Source: Odontesthes bonariensis (lineage: Eukaryota > Chordata > Actinopteri > Atheriniformes > Atherinopsidae). Taken from it: a stretch of 64,000 nucleotides of DNA. The translations under genes and the position numbers were made by a program. The notes beneath the pieces were generated by a model that made no database searches, was not told the origin of the DNA, and saw only the letters and a program-made list of their open reading frames with translations. Numbering within the stretch: the stretch's first letter is position 1; the number at the start of each line of letters is the position of its first letter. The stretch covers positions 28,776,197 through 28,840,196 of the forward strand of contig NC_134509.1 of the NCBI RefSeq assembly GCF_027942865.1, given 5' to 3'. Of the stretch, positions 35,356 to 49,859 are shown piece by piece.

Positions 35356-38300
35356 ATTATTTTATTTTTTTTCACTCTAAAAACAAACCCATTATTTGGT
35401 GATTTGAAATGCATGTGTGCATGCATGTTTGTTGGTTTCTGTGTGTTGTAGCTGTGATGAACACCGTCTCCCACCTCCAGGCCCCCCAAGACCCTGAACA
35501 GGATGAGGAGGAGAAAGGATGAAAAATGTGTTTAAGAGTTAAAGCAAGCATCAGCACACAGTCACAACACACACATCTGCCGGTTTATATGTCAGGCAGG
35601 TATGGTAATTACTGTTTAGATTCAGCTTAGAAGAGGGGAGTCCACAGCAAAATGTTCAGAACAATGCAGAAATCAAAATGTCTTTTCTTTCAGAAATGTT
35701 ACTGCTGATGTGGCACAAGGACACTCTGGCGCTATGGATCAGTTTCAAACACATTCTCTTATCTCTGACAAGAACACACACAGCGATTAGTAGAACTACT
35801 GGTATGTTCATAACCCCTCCACCCCTCGACATTGTAAGATCAGTGAGAATTTGAAGTATTTAAACAAGGCTACTGCAGAGTAAAATTCGACTAACCTTGT
35901 TGATTTACAGCCTTGAGACACAATTTGTCATTGCATTTTCTTTTTCACTATAATGCTTAGAATTTTTCTGCATGTTAACAACCAAAACAAAAATAAAAAA
36001 AATCAGCCAAAATGTAATTTTAGGACTTTGATATCTGGAAAACCATGACATGACATGAATGCAACACACTATTGGCATTTCTTCTGTGTAGTGCCCGACA
36101 TAAATGCATGCAAATATATCTTAGCTGGCACAACTCAAAAAAAAGATCAGCCAAATGAGACTATTGTTGTTTTTACATTGACTGTTGATCTTTCAAATGT
36201 TTGGCAACCTCTCTCGGAGGCTGCGAGGAGCAAAGCTTTCTGAGCACATAGAGACTACTTGTGCAGCTCAGTATCAGGAGACAACAGAAAAGTTTGTATT
36301 GCGTATGAACACATGATATTTGAGTCTGATGTCTGGTTAATGTGACCATTATATTGTGTGTTAGCTGAAGGGATGCCACAGGGACATGTTATTACAGTGT
36401 CTTCTTTAATGCAAGCTATGTTCTCCTTACCTTACTTAACTTACTCAAGCAGTTTTTAATACCAAACCTTTACCAAGAAGTTTGTATTGCAAATACTGAA
36501 AGCACAAGGAAGCAGCTAAAGAATCCTAAAAGGACATTTTAAAGCAAAAGTTTTCTTAAAAAGTCAGTCGTTGGGAGTCAAGATCGGTTATTTGGTTTGA
36601 TAGTCATGTGTGTAGCTTCATCCGATGAAAAGCACGTTTTTGCTATTTATCCATTCTATGTTGGAGTGTCAACTAGGTAGTAACTGCTGAGTTATGTCTA
36701 ATATTATCATATGCATGTTATTAACACATTGTAGTATTCCATTTTTGTATAACTTTTATATCATATCATAAATATAGTCTACATAAAGATGACTGGTTTA
36801 GAAGACATTGGGTGATTTGCAAGATAACTGCAATAATTAAAAAAATAGAAGTGCTTAAAAGTAAATTACCATTGCAAATTTGAATTAAAGTAACTGAAAA
36901 TAATGAAAATATTGATTTCATTTTGTACATTGATGGGATGTAAATAATGTCATTGGCTCCTTGGTTGATAGCCAAATTGAGAATAACGATAAAATAAACC
37001 CCAGATAAGTTTTTTGCGGTAAAGATGATTTCTGGGAATCGGCGTTCGAATGGCTGCGTGGGAAAAAAGCCCCCTCATTGATGGCAGCAGCTCAGACCAG
37101 CAGAAAGCTGTGTATTTTAACCCAACATTTTCCCATGTTGTAATCTTCTTTTAACCATCTTCCCTTCATCTTGGAGCCATTAAGGCCTTCTAGTATTACC
37201 TGGCCTGTCTGTGGCCCAACAGAGCCCCAGAGCCCTGGTCTTTGTCCTGGCCCGGGCGGCAGGTGAATAGTATGCCCATACGAGGGGCCTCTCAGCCCAG
37301 ATACACCTGATACCTAACTCACACCCCCACACTAACATCCACCCACCCTCTAAAGTCCAAACTGGACCCCTGAAGTCCCCTACTCTGATTGTCTGCCTGC
37401 CAGCTGGTGCTTCTACAGACAGACACACAACAAGAATGAAGGATGTTTTTGTTGACTGTGTGTATACTATATGTATGTTCTCAGTTCTGCCCTCCAACTC
37501 TCTTTTGTAGAGTCTATGAGGGCTCTGGCCTGTTGTCTGAGCCTCATATCTGTGTGAACTCTGTGTTCACCTTTGAAGTTCTCTACCATGCATCTCCGCA
37601 GTCCCGCTACCCCTCCCTGTCTCTCCCACCGCTTTGATTTCCTTTCTTGTTACAGGGAGTTGGCTGATCCACAGATAATGCCACTCAGTCTCTTCGAGCC
37701 TAAATATTACTGGAAAAATTACTGGAGAAAAGAAACATATATGTTCAGGTACAGAGCCATATCAATCTAGCGTGATCAAAGTTTTGTCACCAAACATTTA
37801 AATGTACGAATATGTGGTAACACGGCCATGTGCGAGGGTGAAGAAGATGGATGGACAATAATTATCCCAGTTGCTTTGTTTGCAGGGGAATAGAGGCTTG
37901 TTTTCTCCACAAACTGCTCCCATGTTTTACTGCATGTCACCAATGTGCTGAAATAGCACAGTTGCTTTGAGGTGACACAGGTGGATTAAAACAAGCCTCA
38001 CGTTTGCATGCTGATGAGAGTTTGACTGGACTGACTGAGTGGGATTACACGGAATCCTTTTTAATTTTCTTTTACTGCATTCACAAACAGCTGTAGCCAT
38101 CAAAGCAGTTAACAACCACACATCAGTGCTAGATGGTGGGCTATCTTTCTTTTTAGAGTAAAACATTGTTTTATCAATCCCCTGTTTTACTTTACAAGAA
38201 TATTCTTGTTCATAGTTTTATCCTTTGTGAATATTAATACAAAAAAAAATAAGTGACTTTGACACCGCCACTTGAAAAATTAGAAAAACATTTACAAGTG

Positions 38301-41300
38301 TATTGATACAGTTAACAACATAATCTCACTATTCAGTCACGGGAAACTTGGATCATATCACAGTCTACCCAGCAGATGGGATTTTATTAAGCTGACACGG
38401 AAGTGTATGTTGGCTTATTTTTTACTTTTCTGTTTCCTTCAGTAATTTCCTGTCAACTTTAGCTCAAAATGTTAAAGTTTATTCTTAACCCTGAAAAGCA
38501 TTTTAGCTGTAATTCTAAGCCTGGATTTATGGAAATGCTCAGCTAACACCACAGTAGCAGGGCCTCTAATGAGTTGCTGAGAATATGTGAGGAATTATTC
38601 AGATTCAAACAAAGATGTTTTGTAATATTTTGTAAATATTCATATTTAAAATGTTGTTTTATTGATATCAGGTTTTGAATGGGTCACAGCACAGTACAAC
38701 ACACCTTTACCAGTGAGAGAATTTGATAACAAAGCCAACTTTTCATGTGCAACACCTTAACCTGGGGAAAATCTAAAATCTAACAGTGACATCCCACTGT
38801 TAATACCTGTACTTTCTCACACATAAACACACATAAAATGTAATTTACAAGGTCAAAATGCGCACTCAAACTCCACAATTACAATTGTTGTGACAACTAA
38901 CAACAAGAAGTCACTGTGTGTAATCCATTATAATGTGTCCACCACATGCACACATGCTTGTAAGGGGTAGCTTATAGATATAGATATAGATATAGATAGA
39001 TAGATATGCTGATCTAGAAATTTGGTCACAAGTAACTTGATTACTGTATGAAATGTGCCATCACCACTGATCTGCAGCTGTCTGTTAAATCATCCCTTTC
39101 AGGCTTTATACAGCCTCACCTGCAGGAGCCTCATGTGTCTGCTTTCACAAAGCTACCAACTGACAACGGCAGTTTTTGTGGTTGAGGGGATTATTTGCTG
39201 TTTGATATGGTCTAAGAAACATGGCTATAACATTTACAACACTGAGTCATGATCTGACTGACGACAATGCACAGTGCTGGTAGATTTATCTTTTGAGTCA
39301 TTTCAAACCTCCTGCCGGGTTTCACAGGAATACATGAAACAAGCACAACTTCTTAACCTGGCCTTATGTTGAGGCAGGAAATGCGTTAAAATTTAGGTAT
39401 ATTTTACAAACACTAGTTTAAGTTTAGGCAATATTATTTTGGTCCCTAAACCTAACTAAACAGCCCAAAAAATGGGGAAATAGAACAATGATCTGAATGA
39501 TCAAGTCTGAAGTGAACCAGAGTCTTCCTGATTAAAAGTCCTGCTTTTCTCTTTTTCTTTGGCTCTATAACAATCTTTTTCTCTTAAAAGATGGATCTAG
39601 TGGATCTTTTTACAATCTCCCTGGACCAGGGGAACCTGTGTGCCCACAACAAACTGAGAATCTGTGTGGCCACCAGGACAAAAATCAGGAATCTATTGGC
39701 ATTGTCACCATGTTGCCAAGAGTTGGTGCTTTTTTCATGCATTTCTGGAAGAGCTGGTTACCCAAGCTTTACCACCACTCGGACTCATCACTCGGGTAAC
39801 TAAAACAATTGCATGTTTAGCTCAAATAGAAAGCTTTACCAAAATCTATGCACATTTAAATTATAATAAGTACAACGAATAAATGAATTGTATTGCAACG
39901 GTAACTTCTTTACTCTTGCATTCATTGAGCTTTTTTTTTTTATCAATCATAACAAATAATATGAAAAGATTTTTTAATCCTAAGGTGTCGTATATGTCTC
40001 TGTGTTTGTGCCTCTGTGTGAATGTCCCAGAGTTTTTGTGCACATCTAAATATGTGAATGTGTTTTTCTAAAGGAAATGATGAATGGGTTGTTTCGATCT
40101 CCCAGCTGTTGAGCCCGTTTATCTAAACCACTATGGCTTTGTCAGCAGAAACAAATGATCCATCAACACACACAGGCACACACAATTCGGCGGCCTCGTC
40201 AGTGGTGAGTATGATGGATTGGACCTGAGGTGTGTCTTGTCTCGGTTATTGATAGGCAGGTATTGGAGTGGCAGCATGAAATATTAATAGACTGGAGCTA
40301 AGTGCTGCTCTGACAGAGAGCGAGAAGGAGAAAGAGGACAAAAAGAGGGATGTTTGAAATGTAAGTGGTCAAAATCGAAATGATAAGAAAAAAATTAGAA
40401 ATAAGCGTTCACATACACGTCTGTGAATCTGAAATATGTCTGATATCTTTTGACTGATAGTTTTTCTCTTCTAAATGGAAATTCCCACCAGCTTTGATTC
40501 ACAAAGAATCACACACACACTCACATTAAAATCTCTCCCTCTTTCTCTTTCTGTCACTCCAACCCACATCCTGTTGTGGTTCTTGTTCTCTGTTCTCTCC
40601 TCCGCTTTGATACCTGAGAACTGCTGACTTTTGTGGACAGACAAGGCTCACCTTTGTCTTTTCCACACTGCATGAGTGTTTGTCATAAAAAAATTTTTTC
40701 TAAATCAATGTGTGTTTGACTGTGTCCGGGATCGTTCTAACACACTAACCTACACCCAGTAACTCCTTGCCAAGAATCTTTTCCTCAACAATGCATCTTC
40801 AACAAAAAAGAAGTTTGAAGCACATCTCTGCTTAGATTAGATGCAGAGAGGGCATGTTTTGTGTGTGTGGTGGGAGTGTGGCTGTATGTGTGTGTATTGA
40901 CGCAGCACTGCAGAACAATCTATACTAATGATTTCCTGTAGACACCTCAAGTTGATCTAAGAACTGGGGAAGATGGGAGGGAGGGAAACTAAACAAATGC
41001 AGAGATTAAAGGAAAGAAAGTTTTGCATAATGTATGGTTAATGAATCACTTATTAATACTTTATTGATGAGTTACAAACCAGTATTAATTGCTCTTTTGT
41101 AAATGGGTCAAATTAGTGAAATCAATATCGAAATACTAATCCTCACACTGTCATAAGCAATAGTCTATGTAGGTATAAATGTTTCAGTTTTGATAAAAGC
41201 TGGAATATTAACAGATGTAAACATTGTGATCATGATGCTCTACAGCTAAACAACTCTAATGCAGAAATAAAAATGACATATCGTAGTAGGCCAAAAAGCC

Positions 41301-44300
41301 TTTTAATTTGACAAACAACTCACTGATTATTATCAACTTAATTCATAAGTAACAACAATAAGTCTGGCAATGTTGGTGGGTTTTGACTTACAGCTGTGGC
41401 TTCTTGACATAGCAAAAATTCTCAAAACCATGCAAATACAGATAATTATGTAGCTAAATTAATGTGTCAAAAGAAGAGTTTTCAGATACCGCTCTGTATA
41501 GTAGAGCTCGGGAACTGGTCTGTGCACATGTTTTGTACTGATGTCAACATTTCTTTGCACTTTTCTGGCATTCAGCTTAAAAAGTGAACATTATTTTTCT
41601 GGTTTGAAATCTCAATAATAATGAAATGATCTCATGCTAACTTGAAACTAATCACAAAGTCTGAGTAATTAAGATTCACAGCTAGTTATGCCATGGAAGG
41701 GAGTTTGGTCAACAGTCAAATATAAGTAATAGATTGTGAAGAAATTCTAAAAACACCTCTTTAGTTATACCCAAAACTGACCAAGAGTGGCCAGACCATT
41801 GGATGATCAATACATGAAGTATTATTCGTTAAGAGATAGAAAAGCAACTTCAACATAGATAGTTTGCTAAAAGAAAAAAATAAAATGTATAGGCTAAAAA
41901 ATTGTAAGGTTACACAGTTTTTCTCACTCGGTTCCTGACGCAGATGTAGCTTAAATTTTGATTCGTCAGCATGTAAACACCCCGTGTCTTCATACATGCT
42001 CCTTTGTAATAACATCCACTTTCCATGTCACACTAATGTTCATTGTGTCCCAAAACTAATGAGGATAAAGGAGGGGATGGGAAAAGGTGCTGGTCATTCC
42101 ACTTTTCCACCTCCCTCCCACTTCTGCTTCCTTTTCTTTCTACTGTGCTCTCACACAAATGTTTGGGATCAGAGCTAAAAGTAAATCGCTATGGTATGAA
42201 TTAATGTATTTGGTGTTACAAGACATGGTTAGACAATGAAATCTACAACCTTACAGTCTACATATTCCACTATATACAGGCTGAGATTCTCATCATGTCA
42301 TGTCATGCTGTCTGATTAAAAACAACAACCTAGGAATACGTTGTGTTCTCACAAATTACAACCATGGATAATAACATTTTGGACATTTGAACATACCTAT
42401 CATACAGGGTGTTTTCTGGTGAGACTGAGCTACAAAAGAGAGTTATCAATTCAAGGTCTCTGAGGATAAGTAGCTTATTCAAACTACTGTTCAGGAAGGA
42501 AAACAAGGCCATGAGTCTGAGCTCAGCTAAGACATGACAGCATTTCACTGTGATGAACGTGGTGTTGTGGCTCCACGACCCTGAGTTGGATTAAGCAGGT
42601 ATATTGACTGGATGGATGGGAACCCTGTAGCAGTAAAGGTGTGTATAAAAGGTGACTAATCTAAGATGTATCCAATCTAGAGTAAATCATGGTGGTGAGA
42701 TCCTTCAAGGCTGGTGGTGCTTTGCTGCAGCGATTGGACACAAACTAAACGAAAGAAAAGCAGCACTTGATTCTTCTAAAACATATAGCATTCTCTGGTT
42801 TGCATCTGAACAAAGAAGGATTGATTTTGCAGTAGGATACTGAGTCGAAACACACTTCAAAGCTTTGCAACAATGACTTCAGGACAAGACCAACGAGAGC
42901 TGACTACCAATGATTCTCCACAACGGTCATATGACCTTATCCCCACTGAACATGCATGTGGGCACTCGAGGACTAAGATAAAAACCAAACATTCTACATC
43001 ACAAGAAGCTCTTTGGTGCTCATGGTTTTGAACTCACTTTTGGAATCCATGCAGCTCAAGAGCACACTGGCATTAAAGCAGAGGGTGGCACACCAGTGTA
43101 ACAGAAATGTTTGCTTTGCATTTTTGAAGGATTTCTGAAAGAAATAAAAAATTCAACTGGTAGTTGCAGGCTTTATAAACTCGATCATGTGGGTTTTACA
43201 TGTATGTGTGAGTGTTTGAGAAGCAATGAACCTGCACAATGGAATTTCCTCCCATCGCTTTACATTGTTCAGTCTAACGAGTCAAAGCCGATGTGGCAGG
43301 AGAGAAATACTCCGCACCCCTCAGGATGTCTCTAAGGAACTGTAAGCACTTCCAGGTCAAAAGGCTAGCACACAACTCACAAACAGAGCAGAAAACTCTA
43401 TTTCAACAGGTCGTCCAACCTACAAAGTTATCTAGAAATTATAGAGATCATGAACAAGTCATAACATACAGAGTGAAGACTGAGCCTTTTTTGTTTGTTT
43501 TTATAAATAAAGCAGCACTGACAAGCACAGTATAAACAGATTTGGTAAAGGCTTAGCTTTTTGGTTGTTCAACAAGAATATTCTGACCTCTATGGAACTA
43601 ATAATAGGAGAAGAAGCTAGGGTGCATCAGGACAAATTATATCATCCATCTCCATTAATCCTCCCTGGTTTCCTGTGCCTGACAGAGGGAAGTCACCAGT
43701 AGTAAAGGAAGGAGAAGAACACAGTAGAGGTACAGAAACAGTCAGAGCGAGTGATCAAACAAGTGAAATGATTCCTTCTCTTCAAATTTTTAATGCCATA
43801 TATAAAGTATGGAAGAGCAGCAATACTATAACCACGAGCTGAAAAAAGTCGTAGCATTAATTATTCGTCTCAACAGGTTTATTTCTCCCGTTTTCATTTT
43901 AATTAGCTGATTTAAGGTGTAAAAGCACACTTAAAATGGATATAAGTACAGAAACAGATGTGTTTTTCTATGCATCCACATTTGTGTGGATATGGCACGA
44001 GAATGTGTGAGAGACGGCTACTATAGGTGTGAGTGAGAAAGCTCAAGTTGGAGCATTAGAGAAGACCACCACGATGAGGGTTGTAACCTCCACTCTGGCT
44101 CCCTGTGGTGAGGCTACAGAGAGGACAAATGTGTTTGTACAGTAATGTTGTAAAGCCTGAGCGCTCACAGTCACATGTGTGTTCGCTATATGAATGTTAT
44201 CAAGAGGAAGTGATTATCATTTGGTCAGGGGGGAAACCTCCGCTTCAGCTGCTATTGTTCGGCCCTTCCTGGTTATTACAGAGGAAGACGAGAATCCATC

Positions 44301-45563
44301 ACATCACAATTTCTCTCTGCCACTTTTTCACTTGAAACTTCTTCTTTTTTTCTTAAATCTAGTTTGATCTATCTTATTTCAATCTGTTTTCCTGTTTTGA
44401 TATCAGCATTAATTTCCAGTGATGTAGCTCATATTAACACCAAAACTTTACAATTTACACTTGAGCGAGGTACCTCTTCCCTTGTTAGGCAGAGGCACAG
44501 AAAAATAACTTCCAGAACCTCCTTTATATCGTCCTTTGATTTCACAAAGATTTTATTAGAATCACAATTGCATCAACTTAGAGAAATTGACACACTTTGA
44601 CACATACTATGAGATCAGGAAGGGTTCATTTAGGAAATGGGACACCTAAGCTCTTGCTCATCTAAAGTACTGAAATTACCTGAAGGTTTATGGGTTTAGT
44701 ATGGATGCCATGTGACTGAAAATGCATGACTTCATGGGGCTGATGTCACAAGAAGGTTTAGGGATCTGCTCATTCACATACACACCAACACACACAGACA
44801 CATATGCGTGTATGTACATATTTATTCGTCTGTATGTGTGTTAGATTTTTGAAAACATATCCGGAATATCTGACAGGTCTAATGTGTTCGAGTAAGTTGG
44901 ACACACATTACAATGAGGGGAAGAAGTTAAACCCATCCGAGAATTACCTGAATTCATCCTATGTTGTACTGCCATCTGTTGTCCAAAACGATCACACAAA
45001 GCAACATTTACAATGTAAGACTGAGCATCAAAGGGCATTTAGGCTGTTACTTTTCTTTTGAAGATGCGACATCATTCTGTTAATCTTATTCAAGCTATTT
45101 GGATATTGTTATTAAGCGAAAAGAACACGGAGTGTTGAAATACCAAAAATGTGACTCCATCAGACTTTATTTTGAATTTTCCTTCTATAATTCAAACTAG
45201 TTCAATGGAGATTGTTTTTTTTTCCCCCAATGGAACATATGAACGTTTGAATAAGGTCAATTAAAAACGTATGAAAGGAAAGGAGAGCAGATTTTTTTTC
45301 TATATTTATACACATTGTAAAGAAAAAGACGTTTTTCACACCCACTTTGGCTTTTTCCATGCGAGATGCGTCTGCTTGGAAGGTTGGATACTTGACTGGA
45401 AAGCGCACACCTGTACGTTAACAATCAATCATAGAAAGATTCACGCCTAATCTAATCCACCTGGGTCTGCATCGTCGTTCATAACACCCTCTGTAGAAAC
45501 TCATAGGTTCCGTTAGTTTGAGTCAAGCAGCTCAAACGTGTTCAGCGTGCGTAAATGTCAAAC
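35356..45563. other. Intergenic up to kpna7, no gene seen
   Basis: About 10 kb of AT-rich non-coding DNA. It includes an ATAGAT microsatellite (about 38977-39008) and a low-repeat candidate regulatory block at about 40085-40330. A doubtful Tc1-like trace lies near 42.65-42.95 kb. The last few hundred bases before 45564 should include the kpna7 promoter, but no TATA box stands out. Confidence 0.5.
38975..39008 (+). repeat. ATAGAT microsatellite
   Basis: Tandem TAGATA and TAGA units. Confidence 0.9.
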
Positions 45564-48500
45564 ATGCCCACCAAAAACTGTGCTGACGAGCGGCTCTCCA
45601 AATATAAAAACAAGGGCAAAGATTTGGCAGTAAGTAGCCAGTTATCTATCAAAGCCACACATAAAAGCAATTCTATCTAAACTGCTTCGTTCCCTCTCGC
45701 AGAAACTTCGGGAGAAAAGGATCTCTGAGTGCGTGGAGCTGCGCAAAGCTCAGAAAAACGAGAATTTTCTCAAGAGACGAAACATAACGCTGTCGTCCCT
45801 CCCCGACGAAGACGCCATTTCTCCTGGAAGCGACGAGAAAGTCCGTTCATGGGAACTTTAAATAACCGCATTGAAATTAGTGGAGCTTCTCACCTGGCGT
45901 ATCTGTCCCGCAGGTGACACTCGAGGATATTATCAAAGACGTGAACAGCGAATGCAGAGAGACCCAGACACGAGGCTGTCAGGCAGCCAGGTGAGCCATC
46001 AGGGATGATTAACGGTTTTTAAATCTGAGGCCAAGTATTGTCATATTAATGATTTTTCTAAAAAGGTATCTGTACAGAAAAATAAGCTTAAATATAAGGA
46101 TGTCTCCTGGGGGAACTTTTAGAAATGGCGGCTAATTGAATTTCCTTATGTCCTAACCCTGGACCCTGATGGTGCTAGAAATCAATTCTGTCCTCCCCTC
46201 CCTCAGGAAGCTGCTTTCTACAGGGCGTGATTCTCCTCTGAAAGAGGTTATAGATGCAGGCCTGCTTGCCCGTTTTGTGTCCTTCCTGTCCATGGATGAT
46301 GAGCCAGCACTGCAGTTTGAAGCAGCATGGGCTCTTACCAACATCGCCTCTGGGACATCTTGGCATACACAGCAGGTATCTGTGCTGAAATGAGGAGGCA
46401 CAGGCCTTATGTGCACTGTGCAGCTGACTATCATTGTAACAATGAACACATCAGGTCATGCTCACAATAACTGAATTTCTGCTCTGAGGTGGTGGAACAT
46501 GGGGCTGTGCCAGCTTTTATCAACTTGCTGGCCTCACCGAAGTTGCACATCAGTGAACAGGCTGTCTGGGCTCTGGGAAACATTGCAGGTGAAAACAAAC
46601 TAAACTTCAGTCATGTGTGACGTTGATGTTAAAATGATGCAACTGAAGAGGTACTAAAATGCTGACTTTGTCTTTGTATGGAAGGATATTCTATTCATAT
46701 ATATATTAGATATATATTTCTAATGCGACTTACTACAGTAGCTGGTCAACATGCTCTCTGCAGAAGCAGGATTTAATGTCAACATGAAAACTGAAGAGCA
46801 GTTTTTCCACAAACACACTTGAAACCTGAAAAATTGATTGTAACGTACAGACTTGTAAGGTGGATATTTGCATCACATGACTAATGCGGTCACCTAATCA
46901 TAAATTATACGAATTGCAATGCAGGCCATGTTTGACATTGTTATGTGAACAAAGCTTAAGAAACTGCAAAAAAAATATCAACAATGGTGCTTGCTAGAAC
47001 CACTACGAAATGTTTATGGCGTTTAAATGGCAAATGTATTCCTCTGGTTCCCATCTATGGAACAGTTGGTTTGCCAGTCATGACTCCTTCCCAATCCAGA
47101 CTGAAATAGTTGAATGCTGTCTATTGCAGGCAAGATGCCAACTACTCACTTACAAAACCCACTATAAAAAGGGAAACTGCACCTACAACCCACTTCAGTG
47201 GTTGTCAATCACAATTGTAAACTCTTGGCAGGTGATGGTTCGGCTTTTCGAGATGTCCTGATCGAGTGCAATGTCATCCCAGCCTTGCTTGCGCGCATCT
47301 CCCCAGACACACCAGTAAGTCAGAGCTTTGCATGACCTGCTCAAAACTGTGCACATAGATCTTTCAGAGTCAAGGATGCATTTCTTTAAAGCCAGCTGCT
47401 ATAAAGAACTCAGTTTAATGAAGCATTACGTACACTTTGGATAAGTGGAATTTATATACATGGACTACTTATTTATTTATATTTTTTTTAAATCAGAGCT
47501 TAGTACCTAATAAAGCCAGTTCTGGTCAAAATTAATTTGGAGCATTAGTGAACCAAATCACTAGGGGCCCCATAAAACCAAGAAATGGCATGTAGTATGT
47601 AGTTATTATTTGAACTTTTACTACACGAGTTTAGAGTGTTTAAAAGAAACTATTAAAATTAATCTAATTTTAAACTCATTCCATGTGCAGCTGTCATGCA
47701 TACATTTCCCAGCATGTAGTTCATGATTAATACATGAACAGCGTCATTCTGCTGCATTTAGTCTCTTCAGTTTCAAACTCTGGATTGCCTTGCACAAGAG
47801 TATACAGTTGGATAATACCTGAAAAATGATTGCACTTTAAGACCTAATTGTAGTTATTTTCAGAACAACAAGACCAATGATCTAGGGACTTGGTTCATGT
47901 TTTGAGTCGACATTAAAAGCTGGAATCAAATGGAAACAGCTGTTCTCAATAGTCTTGCATTTAGACACTTGTCTCCATACTTTATGCCTGCATCCATCTT
48001 TGTCTATGGCTACTACTGACTTTGCTTGAGCCTATTTAAATGTTTGCAATTCTCTGGAGTTTGAATGTACTTTTAAAACTGGAAGATTTAATAATTCAAA
48101 ATTACTCAAGTACAAATCTGCCTGTCAGAGGTAGCCGTTACTGCTGTACGGTTCCATTAATGGACATTTATAACTGCAGGTTGGATACCTGCGTAACCTA
48201 ACATGGACTCTGTCAAACTTGTGTCGAAACAAGAACCCGAGTCCACCCTTGTCTGCTGTGCAGCAGGTAAGTGAAACCACTGCTCTGTAACGGCTCTTTC
48301 AGTTAAAGCTGTTTTGCCAGCAAAACTAATGTGCCGTCTCCGTTATTCCTTCAGATGCTTCCTTCTCTGATCCAGTTGCTCCACCTCAATGATAAAAACA
48401 TCCTGTCCGACTCATGCTGGGCAGTCTCTTACCTTTCAGATGGCAATAATGATCGCATTGACGTTGTAGTGAAAACTGGCGTCATCCCTCGACTGGTGGC

Positions 48501-49797
48501 GCTCATGACCCACAAGGACCTCTGCGTATTGGTAGTGTGGTCTCAGATTATAACCCATACATTTTTTTGTTTTCCCTTCAGTAGATATTTTTAAAGAGTT
48601 TGTATCTCAGAGATTGCTTTAATTTGTGCTCATACGTCCAGACCCCAGCTCTCCGTTCCATCGGGAACATAGTGAGTGGCTCTGACCTGCACACCCAGAT
48701 GGTGATTGATGCTGGTGTTCTCAACTTCCTACCAAATTTGATGAGGCACCCAAAATCCACCGTGCAGAAAGAGGCAGCATGGGCACTGTCAAACATTGCT
48801 GCTGGACCTTGTAAGCAAATCCAACAGCTCATAACCTGCGGCCTACTTCCTCCCCTTGTGGAACTGCTCAGGAATGTAAGTAGCTTTCAGATCGTTTGTT
48901 CAAATGGTTGTCAAGAACTGCTTTGACAATGAAAGCCTGATGTCTACTTGCTTAATTTCAGTCATGACTATATGGAGCCAAACATTAACTTTGCAAATTG
49001 CTGCTTGGAGATAAAACTAATGCAATTCAGCTTAATTTCAAGTTGGCTGGACTTCAATTGCCCCTCTCCTGAAGCCTTCATTAGCTTAACGCCTATAACT
49101 TTTTTTTTATTTATTTTTTTTATCTTCATCTTACTCAAAATTGCCAGTTAACAAACAATTGTTCATTCTTTCAGGGAGACTTCAAGGCTCAAAAGGAGGC
49201 AGTGTGGGCAGTGACAAACTTCACCAGTGGGGGCACTGTAGAGCAGGTGGTCCATTTGGTGCAGAGTGGAGCTCTGGAAGCCATCATCAACCTGCTGCAG
49301 GTCAAAGATGCTAAAGTCATTCTAGTCATACTTGAAGCCATCAACAATATGTTCATGGTGAGAACAAAACAAATTTTCTAAACTTAACTATTGGATCAAA
49401 ACCAGACCTTGATCAGATGGGTTTTGGTAACTGACTTCAGGCTGCTGAGAAGCTTGGGGAAAAGGAGAAGCTTTGCCTGTTGATTGAAGAACTGGGAGGG
49501 CTGGAACGCATTGAAACACTGCAAAACCATGACAACAATGTAGTGTATCAGGCTGCGCATACCCTCATCGAGAAACACTTCAGTGACGTAAGTCCAACGT
49601 CACTACGCATGTTGATATTAAACACTTGCAGCTTAATGCATTATGCTTGCATGTGAGGTTTTTGTGTATCCACAAGTTTGAAAACTTCCTAACATAATTT
49701 GTTCTCCTAGGGTGAAGTTGAAGAAGTCCAGGTTGACACTACAGAAGATGAATTTGTATTGGAGACTTCTGATGTTCAGAGAAACTTTAGAATTTAG
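45564..49797 (+). CDS. kpna7: kpna7-like importin subunit alpha
   Basis: Nuclear-import adaptor that binds classical nuclear localisation signals and importin beta. Twelve exons: 45564-45629, 45703-45840, 45914-45990, 46207-46375, 46489-46588, 47232-47314, 48180-48266, 48355-48531, 48642-48875, 49175-49357, 49441-49587 and 49711-49797. All phases agree, giving 515 residues (family 516-538). The importin-beta-binding region (about 13-49) has KNKGKD and LKRRN, but the central basic cluster is LREKR instead of RRRR. The armadillo array keeps the W-x-x-x-N ladder: [47 protein letters not shown] and [22 protein letters not shown] and [10 protein letters not shown] favour KPNA7 over KPNA2. The exon 2 donor AAA|GTCCGT is weak. 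It converges on xpa. In mammals KPNA7 is mainly expressed in oocytes and early embryos; that is not shown here. Confidence 0.92.
46589..47231 (+). other. kpna7 intron 5
   Basis: A 643-bp phase-1 intron with a TA-rich inverted repeat near 46700-46725. No exon or clear transposon was seen in it. Confidence 0.8.
47315..48179 (+). other. kpna7 intron 6
   Basis: An 865-bp AT-rich phase-0 intron, the largest in the gene. Nothing else is recognised in it. Confidence 0.8.
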
Positions 49798-49833
49798 AAT
49801 TTTAAAGTGTTTTGATAAATTCTTGTAAAGGAA

Positions 49834-49839
49834 AATAAA
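49834..49839 (+). terminator. kpna7 poly(A) signal
   Basis: AATAAA 37 nt after the TAG stop, followed by T- and GT-rich sequence (TTGTTACTCATATTTGTTTC). This implies a very short 3'UTR. Confidence 0.75.
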
Positions 49840-49859
49840 CTTGTTACTCATATTTGTTT

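Noticed and set aside
37180-37497. 105-codon minus-strand frame rich in Trp, Gly and Arg
   Set aside because: No family match, no splice or promoter support, and composition explains the open frame.
42650-42960. Possible Tc1-like trace (VNHGGEILQGWWCFAAA)
   Set aside because: Only the H-G-G and W-x-C-F pattern is shared with Tc1-like transposases. No other motif or terminal repeat follows, so it is not called.
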